Assembly (NCBI GenBank): GCA_951640165.1
Contig: OX621257.1
Span: forward strand, 16,317,201 to 16,381,200
Reading direction: 5' to 3'
DNA from: Pseudoips prasinana
Taxonomy: Eukaryota > Arthropoda > Insecta > Lepidoptera > Nolidae
DNA length: 64,000 nt
Part shown: one piece after another, positions 19,020 through 30,999 of the stretch
Position numbering within the stretch: the first letter of the stretch is position 1
Layout: the number at the start of each line of letters is the position of its first letter
Notes under the pieces: generated by a model
The model's input: only the letters and a program-made list of their open reading frames with translations
Database searches by the model: none
Told to the model about the DNA's origin: nothing
Made by a program: the position numbers and the translations under genes

Positions 19020-19425
19020 TTAGGGATACCGTCTCTTTCGACTGTATTTAATAATAAAACAGGTACCTATATAAGTTAATGTTACTTTCATCAAAAATAC
19101 AGGAGAGTCGGGATCGGAGGGCGCAAACTGCGGATCTCCAGCCTCCACGAAGAACAGCCTGCGGGTGGCTTGCTTGGGGCAGCTCGCTACCCGATCAGAA
19201 TAGGCCCGAGATGGCAGCGTGTTGTGTTCCACACCCGCATCTCGTGAGGAAGGGGATATTGATGGCGCCCGTTGAATATGGGTCGGCACCTGCCTAGATT
19301 GCGGCGAATGCCGGACTAATGGTTTGCAGGAATACCGTGGTGGTTTTAGTGGGTAACTTGTGGGAATCCCACATACCCGTCGCTTCCCTATCGGTGACCA
19401 CGTATAAAAGGTTCCTATTACGAAA
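19020..19425 (+). repeat. GC-rich dispersed repeat fragment
   Basis: A GC-rich island (e.g. GGAATACCGTGGTGGTTTTAGTGGGTAAC, TGGGAATCCCACATACCC) stands out from the AT-rich surroundings. It looks like the untranslated end of a non-LTR element. No intact frame is present. Confidence 0.45.
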
Positions 19426-19611
19426 AAAAATCATAATGATTAAGCTACCTACACAAGTGCTTTTAAAATTTTATGAGCAATTTTAAAAGTAAATTGTTTA
19501 GTTTCAAATTAGTATCGTTACCAATCTGTCTGTGCTCAACTTCCTGTAACGAATTTGAACAAACTGCTCATCACATACTTTGGGAGTGTAATCTCTGGCA
19601 AAATCAGCGTG

Positions 19612-22600
19612 ATATATCGTCCCCGTAGAGGGAAAATTAAATAACTCTGATTTTGTAGTTCTGAGATAAACGCGATTTAGTGTTTTTTTTTTAGTTAATG
19701 TACATTTGTAAGAAAGTGTGAGACAATTTTACTGTCGGTGTTTTTATATTTTGTGGACCTGATAACCTTTTACATTATGCTTTAACAAACTGAACACTAT
19801 ATTTAACTATAACTAAACAACAAATTAAAAATCAAGTTGTTTAATTTTGCCACAACTGTTTTTATAACGTAACAACAATTAGCTACTTATTTCGGCTATT
19901 TATTTAGTTTTCCTACAACTAAATACATTTGGTAGAATAAATTTTGGTGAAATAAATGGAGTTATTGAATTTATCAAGCACGAAATATGTTTAAACGGAA
20001 AACTTAGTGGTTTTGTACGTTATTATTACTTTGATATTTATTGTTCTCGTATGAAATAAAAGCTGTATTATGATATTAATAAAGTTATATTAAGGAATAA
20101 AGATAACTTTATTATTAATAAAGTTATCTTGCCACAAACTTAAAAAATAAACATCATCATATCAGCCAAAAGGTCCACAGCTGGACAAAGGCCCACAATT
20201 GCCGGTCTTGCGCTATTTGCATCCAACAGTTTCCAGCGATCCGCACAAGATCATGGGTCCATCTTGTAGGGACCTGCCCACGCTGCGTCTTCCAGTTCGT
20301 GGTTACCACTCGAGAACCTTTCTGCTCTAACGGCCGTGGGTTCTACGTTCTATGTGCCCGCCCACTGCCACTTCAGTTTTACAATTATTTGGGCTATGTC
20401 GGTGACTTTGGTTTGCCTGCAGATTCCGACATTTCTGATTCGATATCGCAAGAAAACTCCGAGCATAGCCCTCTCCATTGCTCTTTGGGTGTCCTTGAGC
20501 CTTCTAATAAGGCGCATAGTGAGCAACCACGTATCTGGTCTGTCATCAAGTCATCACTGGCAACACACACTGGTTGAAGACTTTCAACTTGAGACACTGC
20601 GGTATTTTGGACGACAAGATGTTACGTAGTTTCCCGAACGCTGCCCAGCCGAGTTGGATTCTACGATGGACCACCTTCTCGAAGTTAGAACGACCTAGTT
20701 GGATGGTCTGTCCTAGGTAAATATAGTTTTCTACAACTTCGCGTGCAGAGTCTCCAACCTTCAATTGAGTGGGGTTGGAGGTTTGACATGATTTTCGTCT
20801 TATCCATGTTCCTTTTCACTTGTTGAGAAACTCTACTGAGGTCATAGAGCATTGTACCGAAATCTTCCATGGTCTCAGCCATGACTACTATACTATACTA
20901 TAGCATCGGCAAATCGTAAGTGAGTGATATACTCGCCATTGACCAGAAGCTTGAAGACATCTTCCAATGCAGCGACGAACACTTTCGGAGATGTAACATC
21001 TTCCTGTCTCACACCTCGCTGCAAGTGGATAGGTTTCGAGTTTTGGTCCAGGAGTCGCACTAACATTGTGGCGTTTTCATACAAATACTTTAACACCTCG
21101 ATTTACCGGTAGTAGATTTGGCACCTTAGGAGAGATCACAGCCCAGGTTTCGATAATCTAAGGCTTTCTCATAGTCCACAAACGCTAAGCACAGTGGCTT
21201 GTTATACTTTTCGACTTCTTATGTATAACTTGCCGCAGCGTATGGATATGGTCTGTGGTGCTAAAAACTTTTCGGATACCGGCTTGTTCGGGAGGCTGGA
21301 AATCACCAAATGGCTCAGCAGTGTGATGGGTCAAAAATTCTTCAATAGGGTTTTGTGGCCCTTTTTGAAGGAGAGCACTACCACACTTCTGTGCCATGCT
21401 TGTGGTGTTTGATTATCTAGTATGACGGAGTTAAATAACTTCTGAAAGGCCCGTAGGATTGGTGTACCATCCGCGCTCAGAGGCTCTGCTGAAACTCCAT
21501 CATCACCAAGAGCCTTGTTGTTCTTAAGTTGTCTAAGAGCCATTTTAATCTCGTACAGGCTGACGTCCGGGTGTCTTCAGTGTAATGTCGGGTTGGTCGT
21601 GTTCCATCCAAGACATGACTTTTGGCAGGTGACTGCGTTGTCGTATATAACTGTCCATAGAATTCTCAATCTCTCACAGCACTCCGGTTTAGACGTGACG
21701 ATTGCCGTGCATCCTCAGTCTTCAGCTTCGTCAGTTGGCTTTGTCCAACAGACAGATCTCTTACGAACACTTTAGAGCCTTTGTTCCACTCGATGGCTTC
21801 TTTAATACTACATGTATTAAATTGACGCGTGTCGCGAGTCAAAGACTTTGAGATCTGTCTGTTGAGCAGCCGGTATATAGTAGCATCATCTGAGGATGTC
21901 AGAACCATTTTCCGTATTACTTCCATAAGTTGCAGGGCAAAGTCTGTTTGTACACTGGGCCTTGAAGACCTTAAACTCAGCCGTATGGACAGCTTCTACG
22001 AGCCTGTCGTAGTATGAGTCCACTTCCTCGCAATCTGCTAGGCATTCGAAACGGTTTCGCAGTTAGAGCTGAAATGGTGGGTTTTGGACGGGGATAGGTA
22101 AAGGTCGGCGCGTAGACTTTATCAGTCTGGACCTCTGGAGCTTGACATTAGATTCAATGAGCCTCTCACCAGTCTGTGATCGCTCCCGGTTTTAACCGCA
22201 TTGATCACAGAGACGTCATTAAACGTCTGTCGTCTCGTCGACAAGATAAAGTCTATCTCATTTTTGTTTTTGCCATCGGGGCTCACCCAGGTCCATTTGC
22301 GGTGATCTAGCTTTCTGAAGAAGGAATTCATCATAAAGAGTCCCTCCTTCTCCATGTCGGCCAACATTTGGCCCCGAGGGTTCCGGTCTCCAGTTCCAAA
22401 TTGCCCCACTCTCAGCTCATTCCCGAATCGTATACCCAGCTTCGCGTTAAAGTCCCCCATGACCACAGTGAAATAAGTGTTAGAGGTATGTATGGCTCTA
22501 GAAATATCCTCATACATGACCTCAACCTCATCGTCGGAGTGCGTTGAAGTCGGCGCGTAAACCTGTATGACCTTCAACGAATACGTTATAAGTTACGTTA

Positions 22601-23835
22601 TAAGGTATGCCGCCCTAGTCGACACACTCTCGAGTTTCACTACGTTCCTTGTGGACGAGGGACTTTTGAACTATGAACCCGATATCACCTTGGAACAGTT
22701 GGTCGCCCTCGCGGAAATATAGCAGGTTCCCGGATTTTAGGATTATCGTGGGGAGGACACGATATTCCTAAAAACTCTCTTTGGACTTCAGACAAACCTA
22801 TGATATCCCAATGTAACCTGCTCAGTTCCTTCTCCAGTTCAATGATATTCTCGTCGGTCCAGTGTGTGTGAGTGTTATATCTTGCCAGGGCTAGACGTTG
22901 TCGGTTTTGGTAACACGGTGTCTACCGGGGATTTTTAGCACCCCGGTTTCTTTTTCCTTATTTCCTGTTTCTATTCCTGAATCTGTTATCCCAGCGATTA
23001 TGATATTGTGTTCCATAATTCTTCTATCAGGGTGAGACTAATTGGTCAATAGGGATTTCAATAAAAGCTCAAGTTGTTATAATATTACTTGTTTCATCTT
23101 TAGAATCTCTCGACAAAATCGGGTTTATTCGTTCAAATCACTTAACTCTTTTTTTCTTCTTAGCCAGTGAAATATTGATTTGTCTATTAAAGAACTAAGT
23201 TTCCTTTTTATTTTATTTTCTTCTTTTGTGTCCGGATTCCATGTAGATCCAGAATCAGAAAAAGGTTCTTCATTTGTAAAAGGCGGCATTGGTTCGATAC
23301 CCGAAATGAGACTTGACCCTCTGATTACCTTTGATGACAACTTAATTTATTTAATTTTATTTGCCTATCATCTTATAATTAATCATTATCTAGATGTAGA
23401 AGAAATAAATAACATCAAGTATTTATAAATTAGGTACGTTATATCAGAATTCTGAATCGCAGAATTAAATAAATAGAGTTATTTAGTTTTCCTAGAACTA
23501 AGTTAGTTTTGTGAAAGAATTTATAAGTTGAGGAAAAATTCAACAACTCAAGTTATTTAATTTATTTGACATTCGTTTTGTCATTAACCACAGTTATTGA
23601 TTTATTTACTGAGTTATTTAGTTTTCCATTAAAAAAATTGTGTTTGTCTGAAGATATTTATTATTCCATCTGTCATGACCTGTCTGACAAAAATGGCTAT
23701 ATCTTTGGAACGGAATAAGATACGAAAACGCCTGTAAGGCTCAAATATGCGGCAGGTTTTAGGTGTTTTGAAAATAGGATAAAGTCAATTTCGCCAAAAT
23801 CGGAGTTATTTAATTTTCCAACTACGGGGACGATA
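19612..23835. mobile_element. DNA element with long inverted ends, holding an RTE copy
   Basis: The ends ATCGTCCCCGTAGAGGGAAAATTAAATAACTC (left) and its near-perfect reverse complement (right, 23797-23835) form an inverted repeat of about 40 bp. GAGTTATTTAGTTTTCC motifs recur inside the right half. The target was CGTGATATGTT; the duplication is AT or ATAT, which cannot be separated. Without the RTE it is about 1.4 kb, and I see no transposase in it, so it is probably non-autonomous. A 71-codon ORF at 23125-23340 (minus) has no recognised motif. Confidence 0.65.
20147..22990 (-). pseudogene. Near full-length but decayed RTE-clade LINE
   Basis: Minus strand, 5' to 3': APE endonuclease (22577-22122; MGDFNAKLG, DRNPRGQMLADM, WTWVSPDGKNKNEIDFIL, GSDHRLVRG), RT fingers (21543 onward; NNKALGDDGVSAE), RT palm (21096-20893; GVRQEDVTSPKVF, HLRFADAIV), and C-terminus (20764-20546; YLGQTIQLGRSNFEK), ending CATATGATGATG-like at 20147. 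Several frameshifts and stops are present, and the catalytic FADD reads FADA. It cannot encode a working protein. It is inserted in the element at 19612-23835. Confidence 0.8.
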
Positions 23836-24303
23836 TGTTAAACAGCTTGCAACCAATATCTGGAGTAGTTTATTATACGGATCTTGTAGAAACAAGGAAC
23901 AAGTTCCGTGTGTTTAAGCGCTTTTGCCATAGGTACCTACTATTGGAATCAAATATAACAGCTCACTTGGGACCCTTAAATTGATCCTCGGTGCTTTGCA
24001 ACTGGCTTCTCTAGTTGCAATTCTCTCGTTTTATGAGGCTATAGCCTCTTTACATCATTCTGTCTCCCGCTTTGCTCTGGAGGGAAGTGGAACTATAAAT
24101 TTTCTAACGCCTCCTTTTTTCTTTCTGTTTAAATTCGTTGCGGGATCCAAGACACTTATAACGATTCCCCAGGACATGCCTGAGCCTCACCGCTCAGTTT
24201 CATTTCACTGTGTGCCACTGTTGATCCTGGCTTACAGGAGTTGCAGCGGTGGGTAAGAGGGACGGATTAGTCCCGATAAAAAACGATAGGTACACAAGTG
24301 CTT

Positions 24304-25010
24304 GGCTTCCAGTCACTCTAATTTGGCACGTAGGTAAAAAATATGATATTAATCTAAATAAACGAACCGAAAGGATTCCTATTTAGGTTTCTGGCAGTGT
24401 TTCTCAATAGCTGCCGTGTCACGCACTGCACGGTATGTAGGTACAGTTATAAAATAGTTTCCACATAAATGTATAGGTAGGTACTATAAGGGATGATCTT
24501 GGAGGGAATTGCCATAAAAGCCACGCTTAGCAGAAAAAATGTCGAGCGTAGTATGATGGTTATAGTACTCAGAGAAACGCTACCTGCTGCTGTCCTGGCA
24601 GGTATTTATTTCCTCAAAACAACTAGAAGTTACTGTCTGTATATTCTTTGGTAGTTATTTCATGCGGAACTACTTCTGTTGTTGACTGTACCATTAATAC
24701 TATCACCATACATATTAGAAACAACATCCAAATAGGTTAATCTCATAATTAGCTGTTTTTTTGTCAACAATTTAAAAATGGCTATCTATCTAAGCTAATG
24801 GAGCAGGTAGTTGATTAATTGGCAACTAATCCTTTAATAGGTCTAATCTCTGGCCTGTATTTATTCTTCACATAATTTGCACTACCGGTTAGCCAGCTAG
24901 CCATAAATGAACATTATGGAAATGGTCTAATTTAAATACACAATTAAGAAATATAGTAAATATGTGGAATTAATTGTAACTGTATAGAATCGAAAAGAAG
25001 CCTACTTATA
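24304..25010. other. No gene or repeat recognised
   Basis: AT-rich sequence without coding signal on either strand. Confidence 0.45.
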
Positions 25011-25331
25011 TCTATACATATAATAAAATCGTAGGAAAGTCAAGACTGTACATTGAATATTTTTAAAAAAGGATATTTGGGTCGTGATCTACAATCGAAG
25101 TCGAAGCCAAAAATATAGTTTTTGGAATTTTTGTCTGTGTGTCTGTTTGTCTGTATGTATGTCCGGGCTAAACTCAAAAAGTACTGCATGGATTTACTTC
25201 AAATTTTGTATGAATATTACTAAGAGGTCGGGTCAACATATAGGCTACATATTATAACGCTATCACCTACGGGGGAGGAGCTGTAATGATTTATAAAATT
25301 TAACGCGGGTAAAACCGCGGGGCACAGCTAG
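25011..25331 (+). mobile_element. Complete non-autonomous Helitron
   Basis: Begins TCTATACATATAATAAAATC and ends with the hairpin ACGCGGGTAAAACCGCG then GGGCACAGCTAG, with T following. No TSD is expected for Helitrons. The body (CGTGATCTACAATCGA, GTCCGGGCTAAACTCAAAAAG) is shared with 27718-27973 and, inverted, 43040-43320. Confidence 0.8.
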
Positions 25332-25464
25332 TAATGAATAAATAAAGTGATGCTCATTTAGAATAGGCCTGTTGTAGGGATAGTTAAAAAAATACAATTC
25401 ATAAACGTTTTTTTTACTTCCACAAATTACAGTTTTATGGTTGGCAAGTATATTTGATAGATGT

Positions 25465-25515
25465 CGGCTTTTGTCCAGCAGTGGACGTCTTTCGGCTGAT
25501 ATGATGATGATGATA
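25465..25515 (+). repeat. RTE 3' tail fragment
   Basis: TTTGTCCAGCAGTGGACGTC then CGGCTGATATGATGATGATG, the characteristic RTE end. Confidence 0.65.
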
Positions 25516-25734
25516 TTTTATAGTTAGCAAGTGATTGCGAAAAATTTGCAATTTGCGGCTATTCTGTGCTTGTGGGAGATATGAATCTCAAAACTCTAAG
25601 GCACTGTATTTTAGCACTAGTCCTAGCGATTTAGGACAACGGGGTAAGTAAATGCGATGGTGTGTGATTCTTTGTGTGCATGTTTGTTTGAGTTTTGTAT
25701 GTGTGTATGGGCTATATAGGATTTTTTTCTTTTT

Positions 25735-25995
25735 ATCTGGCTCGTTGTTCTACTAGTAGCGTGTCCAACCGCAGTTAACGAGGTCCTGGGTTCAAAGTCC
25801 TGGGCGAAAAGTGATTTTGGGTTTTCTTGTAAAAAGAAAAATTTCTTAGTATCAGCCCGAAGTCTGGGAGTTGGCGGTATTATACCCCCGTTCCTCGGAA
25901 AGCACGTAAAGCCGCCTATCGGATCATGAGAGTGATGGAATAGAAAGTGCTCCTGTGTTTGCGCACACACTTGTGCACTATAATATGTCCCGAGG
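25735..25995 (+). mobile_element. SINE family A, 5' part, split by SINE B
   Basis: B-box GGGTTCAAAGTCC and body through GCACACACTTGTGCACTATAATATGTCCCG. A short deletion is present after CACGTAAAGCCG. The 3' end resumes at about 26276. Confidence 0.75.
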
Positions 25996-26275
25996 AGATA
26001 ATAATAATAATATCCTAGGACATTATTAACATACGCCATCTGATCCCAAACTAAGCAGAGCTAATACTAGGAAACCAGATAACTGATATACTAAGTACAT
26101 ATACTACTTTTCTTTTGTAAATACATACTTAACTACCTATATAGATAATGACACCCAGACTCAGGACAAATAGACATGTTCATGCACACAAATATCTGTT
26201 CTGGATGGGAATCGAACCCACGAGCTCCGGCGTGAAAAGCAAGCATTTGCCACGCCCACAGGCCCGTCAGATGGC
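25996..26275 (-). mobile_element. tRNA-derived SINE (family B), inserted in SINE A
   Basis: The minus strand has head GGGCCTGTGGGCGTGGCAAATG, B-box CGTGGGTTCGATTCCC, then ATATTTGTGTGCATGAACATG, CCTGAGTCTGGGTGTCATTATC, GTTATCTGGTTTCC, TTAGTTTGGGATCAGATGGC and an (ATT)n-type tail. It is the best preserved copy of the family in the window. Confidence 0.8.
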
Positions 26276-26335
26276 TCATCTCTATTGAGACTGGCCGCCG
26301 TGGCCGGAATTCGGCTAGGAGGACATTCTTTGCCA
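26276..26335 (+). mobile_element. SINE family A, 3' part after SINE B
   Basis: CAGATGGCTCATCTC then GAGACTGGCCGCCGTGGCCG and GGAGGACATT, the end of family A. Confidence 0.7.
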
Positions 26336-26529
26336 CAATGATATACAATGTGTATCGATGAAATCCTCCTCCGTTTAATCTGACAACAGCTCTTCAAGTA
26401 GTGCGACAGTTGCACAATGTCCCTAAAAAGTTGATGACTCCGTAAATATTACATCAGAATATCTCTAATATTGTCTCTTGTCGCAAACTTATCAAACATT
26501 CACAAAAACCTTTCATATTTCCATAAGTA

Positions 26530-26885
26530 CAATACAACAACGCGTTCAGGGTGCTGGTGGGGTTCTCACGCTTCTGTAGTGCGTCTGCGATGTTTGCGCA
26601 CGCGCACACAGACGGCTTTCACACGGTGCTGCGGCGCCGGATCGCTTCGCTGATGTTTCGTACGCGTGGGAGCCCCAACACCATCCTGAACGTCCTCAGT
26701 CAGAAGATAGACAGTCCCATGCTGGGGCACTGGGTTCAAGTACAAGTGCGTGTACCTGGATCCCCAGAATATGGCAGATACTTAAATTAATTATTTTTTA
26801 TTAATATCATAGTTTTTAAGATGTAATTTACTAACAACATTATGGGCCAAGTGTCTGAAATAAAAAGATTTTATATTATTTTTAT
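26530..26885 (+). pseudogene. Probable C-terminal remnant of a LINE ORF2
   Basis: A plus-strand frame (about 26545-26790) encodes FHTVLRRRIASLMFRTRGSPN and NVLSQKIDSPMLGHW. This resembles the C-terminal end of reverse-transcriptase proteins in lepidopteran LINEs as I recall them, but no catalytic motif is present. An AATAAA near 26865 is consistent with a retroelement 3' end. Confidence 0.4.
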
Positions 26886-27175
26886 AAAAACTTTCATCCC
26901 CTATTCCCTATTTTTATTAACACCCTTGATGCTAAAACAAATATCGAATCAACACCCTGAAAAATAAGTTTCAAGCTTCTAGGTCTAAAAATGACGTTAC
27001 TTCCATTACATTTCCATACAACTTTTAATCCCCCCTTTCAACCCTTATCTCGCACTAAAAAGTAGCCTATGTCCTTTCCCAGGTTCTAGACTAACTATAT
27101 ACCAAATTTCATTTAAATCGGTTCAGTAGTTTTGGCGTGAAAGCGCGACAGACAGAGTAACTTTCGCATTTATAT
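26885..27175 (-). repeat. Helitron-type body fragment
   Basis: The minus strand reads ATAAATGCGAAAGTTACTCTG, CGCTTTCACGCCAAAACTACTG and ATAGGGGATGAAAG. These blocks are typical of lepidopteran Helitron/retro-tail repeats. Boundaries are unclear. Confidence 0.5.
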
Positions 27176-27184
27176 CTTTTCAAC

Positions 27185-27261
27185 TTTTTTCAAATATGCA
27201 TAAGGTTCCCTTTCAATTGGGGAAATTTGACAGTTTAGGTAGCTTGATGTGCTGGCGCCTG
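27185..27261. mobile_element. Half of a TA-target fold-back MITE
   Basis: Contains CATAAGGTTCCCTTTCAATTG and ends GATGTGCTGGCGCCTG before TA. It matches one half of the full copies at 32337, 45850 and 52760. Confidence 0.65.
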
Positions 27262-27499
27262 TACATCTGTTTTTACTCTACATTTTAATTTTGATGTGAT
27301 ATTAAATACCTTCGCTTGTCCAAACCCCATCACTTATTAATCCAAACTAATTGTCTCGGGGGCACCTGCAGACATGTGTCAGTTGGCCCCAGATTCATAT
27401 TTGTCAAAGGCGCATAGCTGGCATACCAGACGGGGGTCAGTAGATACTCCGAGACACCAAATAGATCATTTTTGGAACAACACCCATCGGTTTTGACTC

Positions 27500-27717
27500 G
27501 TGCTGACTGCGATAAGCATCGAGTTTTGTAGTAACGAAAGAATAAAGTGGATTAGAGAAATAAAAAAAATGTTTTTTTTTCTGATTTACATAGAATGCCC
27601 TTTTTAGTATTATTGCTTGACGTTAGATGGCAATCGAAGGCATCTTCTGACGTTGTAAAGGTAAATAAGCCCCTAATCATATATGATGGGCCTGTTGGCG
27701 TGGTTGGCAAATGCCTG
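27500..27717 (+). repeat. Short direct-repeat unit plus SINE B head
   Basis: TTTTTAGTATTATTG, TAGATGGCAATCGAA and ACGTTGTAAAGGTAA occur here (27600-27665) and again at 28270-28345. GGGCCTGTTGGCGTGGTTGG at 27687 is the head of SINE B, cut short by the next element. Confidence 0.5.
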
Positions 27718-27973
27718 CTTACTTGGGGCGTGATCTACAATCGACATCGAAGCCAAAAATATAGTTTTTAGAATTTTTGTCTGTGTGTCTGTTTGTCTGT
27801 TTGTCCGGGCTAAACTCAAAAAGTACTGCATGGATTTACTTCAAATTTTGCATGAATATTACTAAGAGGTCGGGTCAACATATAGGCTACATATTATCAC
27901 GCTATCACCTACGGGGCAGGAGCTATGATAATTTATAAAATTTAACGCGGGTGAAACCGCGGGGCACAGTTGG
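27718..27973 (+). mobile_element. 5'-truncated Helitron copy
   Basis: Same body as 25011-25331 from GGGGCGTGATCTACAATCG to the hairpin CGCGGGTGAAACCGCG; the 3' end reads GGGCACAGTTGG in place of CTAG. Confidence 0.7.
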
Positions 27974-27974
27974 T

Positions 27975-28245
27975 AAATTAAAAAGTTTTTTATTCACGTA
28001 GACTTTAAAAAAGCACTTGTAAATAGTCACATGTGTTTGTAGTATTACAGTTAAGTATACCTACATAATTACTTCTAGTTGCATAGATATTTAGGTACAT
28101 GGATTGTTAAAAAAACATTTATAAAATTTATTTTATAATAGTAGGTAATATAGCTAGCTTGTATTAAGTTATTGTAAAAGAGTTTATGTTTAGGTTTAAT
28201 TATCGAAATTTATAGTTTAAGCTATATTTTACCACATAAGAGAAA
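27975..28245 (-). repeat. Dispersed repeat G, copy 2
   Basis: ATTCACGTAGACTTTAAAAAAGC, ATAGATATTTAGGTACATGG and TTATAAAATTTATTTTATAAT match the copy at 17228 uninterrupted by the SINE. Confidence 0.65.
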
Positions 28246-30999
28246 AAAAAATCTGTGTCGTTCTGATTTTGAAATGCTCTTTTTAGTATTATTGGTTCAC
28301 ACTAGATGGCAATCGAATGCATGTTCTCACGTTGTAAAGGTAATGTAAAAGCATATATTCTACTACTGATACAATGTAAGTAAAGCTGTTCTGTAAAATA
28401 AATTTTGGATGTGTAGTTACACTTAATAAATATATGCCACACTGATATACAATTTGTATCGATGAAATGCCTCCTCCGTTCAATCGGACAACAGCTCTTC
28501 GCATAGAGCCACGGTTTATTTATTTTTATTTATTCATTTATTTAAGGAGCGTCATCTTTACACAAAATTATACAGTTATAAGGACAGGTACAGTCAACAT
28601 CATAAGTAGATGATCAAAATCGGACCTGAGTTTTGAGTTTATGATGCTATTGGGCGGCAGTTTCCACTAGTTAATATTTTTTACACTTAACACTCACGCA
28701 CACCTTCAACTAGATACCCTTCACCACCACACTATTTTGTCGCAATTTATGATAATTAGTATTGAATATCCGACTTTGATCATCTACCACTTTAAAATAA
28801 TAGTGCTGCAACATTTCAAGACATCCACAGCATTCGGAGTTTCAAGCCGCATTGAAGCATTGTTTCATTTTCAAAAACTGGTGTAATTTCGAGTTTTGTG
28901 TAAATACGGTGGATTTTTAGACATAACATCTTCGACAACGTGCACAAGTGGCAGAAAGTGTCATATTGCCGTAAATTGCGATTTTCTTTTTTTATTTAAT
29001 TAATTGGTTTTACAACCCTGTTTTCTTCAGCTTTATGAGCCATCTTCAATAGATAATTGCGTCAATATCAAGTAAAGTCCGTCACAGTCAAGTCATAGTC
29101 CTACCCTGGTAAACTCATCTCATCCCGTGGGCAGCGACCCGAGGGAATATCTACCAGGACTGGCAGCAGCTTCCTTCTGAGTACTATGACCATCTTATTG
29201 CGATCGCCAACCCGTCTGCCAAGCGTGGCGATTATGGCATTTCTCCCCATGATGATTCTTATAATAATAATATATAATAATAATATAATTTATTCAACAC
29301 ACAGTTTATAAAAATAAAAGTAGTCTTGGGAGAGGATTGTCCAGCAGTGGACTCCTTTCAGCTTTAATGATGATGATCCTTGTTATTATGCGTTTCTATT
29401 CCACAAAACGCCTAAAATTACGTCTACACAAAAGGTATTATGTGAATATCACCCGAAACTGACGTCGAAACAAGGCCATTAAATTGATATACACGACTCA
29501 GTTCACCAAGGGACGTAAGACGGGAGCTTATTATTATATCCGAATTGTATTTCATCGTAGCGAGATGACGAACCGGTGATACCGCGTACAAACTTATGTC
29601 ATATGTCAAAATACATGTTAACAGTACGACGAACGGTAGATGAGACCGCTCGATAACACCACATGAATAATATTATACGAACGATGTGACAAGCAGAGCT
29701 ACCTGTCATTTTATGACATTGTTTATACACGGCTAATGATATGCCTCATTTGAATACCTTGGTGGTCTGTCTGATAGAAAAAGTCTATAGTTTTTGCTGC
29801 TGCTGATTCTTAAATAGTTGATATTGTGAATTTATTTAAGTAGTATTATCCTTTTAATATTATAAATTTGTAATATTGTATGTATGTTCGTATGACAAGT
29901 TTGTAACCTGGAAAGTTTCTGTGACATTATAGGTAATTTATGCCTGGACCCTATTCTATAGTCTATGCGCCAGAAGCTAATTATACTTTATTTACATATA
30001 GGTACTGTGTATGTTTAAACCGAATTGCTAATATTATTAGGTATATACTGGGTTAACTTAAATTAGAGCAATTCTTTGTTGAAATGCTGGACATCGATTA
30101 TATTAGACTATAAATAAGTAAGGAAATAAAATAAAATCTGCATATCTAATTCATTTCTCCTCTTTTACATTAAAAAAAGGTTTACCTCCATCTAATTTTC
30201 ATTAGATGTTACATAGATTAGGATTCCGTTTTTTTAATTGACCTCTATATATTGGAATAATCAAATGTTTAATATCCAGCTTACTAGAGATCGCACTTGT
30301 TTGAAATTCGACCATTAAGTTTCTGTAATTGTCAGACTATAGACATTAAAGCCGAATAATAATCTGTTCTCAGTTTTGTCACTCAGATTGTGATCTCTTC
30401 TCAATTTGTCAAAAGCATGTAGTGTGTAAAATGTTCTTTTTTTTTTTTTAATAATTTACTTCTAATGCCTATTACTTACTGAACTGTTACAAATTTCATT
30501 CACCCCTCCGTGCCATTTTCGTAAAAGAGGTACATAGTTTTTCAAAGCTATAAATATTAATTCTGTTCACTTCTATTGTCCGGTGAAGGAGTAAAATCGT
30601 TCTAGGCTAACTGTTAAAACCATGTGAAAAAAATAAGGTCCTAATGTCTAGAGGTTCTAACAAAACTCTTAGTGTCGAAGGTTCGGGGTTAAAACCCCGG
30701 AAACTTGTATTCTAAAACCATCCAAAACTTCTATTCTAAAATAAATATTGGAACTGTTTAATTTGTGTCGAAGATTGGACTTTTTTGTCCTGAACTGAGT
30801 AATTACAAACAAAGTGACCGGAGCTCAGTCGTCCATGTACTCATGCTTTAGAGTAGGTACATACTTTAAGGACAAAATGAAGTCAGTACCACCTTTATTA
30901 ATTTCTACGGTCCTTTGCCCCCGAAAATAATTAACAGCTGGAAAACTAATCAGTACTTAACTGAAGGTGGAGGATAATTGAATAACATTTTACGAGAAC
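28246..30999. other. Gene-free, AT-rich, scattered repeat fragments
   Basis: Contains a T-rich LINE-like end near 28515-28560, a piece of repeat D (29115-29250: ATCTCATCCCGTGGGC, CGCCAACCCGTCTGCCAAGC) and an RTE tail (29335-29375: TTGTCCAGCAGTGGAC, ATGATGATGAT). No coding signal on either strand. Confidence 0.5.

Larger units (their letters stand above)
19463..24290 (+). mobile_element. LINE fragment, 13-bp TSD, split by a nested DNA element
   Basis: Flanked by TACACAAGTGCTT at 19450-19462 and 24291-24303. The LINE-derived parts are 19463-19612 and 23836-24290. The left part encodes a C-terminal knuckle (CSTSC...HHILWEC) and the right part continues in frame (RDMLNSLQPISGVVYYTDL, then RVFKRFCHRYLL), so they were once joined. 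It carries no RT core and is 5' truncated. Confidence 0.75.

Noticed and set aside
23981..24256. 91-codon ORF with hydrophobic segments
   Set aside because: Falls in the 3' untranslated part of the LINE whose TSD is at 24291.
26471..26653. 60-codon ORF overlapping the LINE remnant
   Set aside because: Different frame from the recognisable FHTVLRRRIASLM reading.
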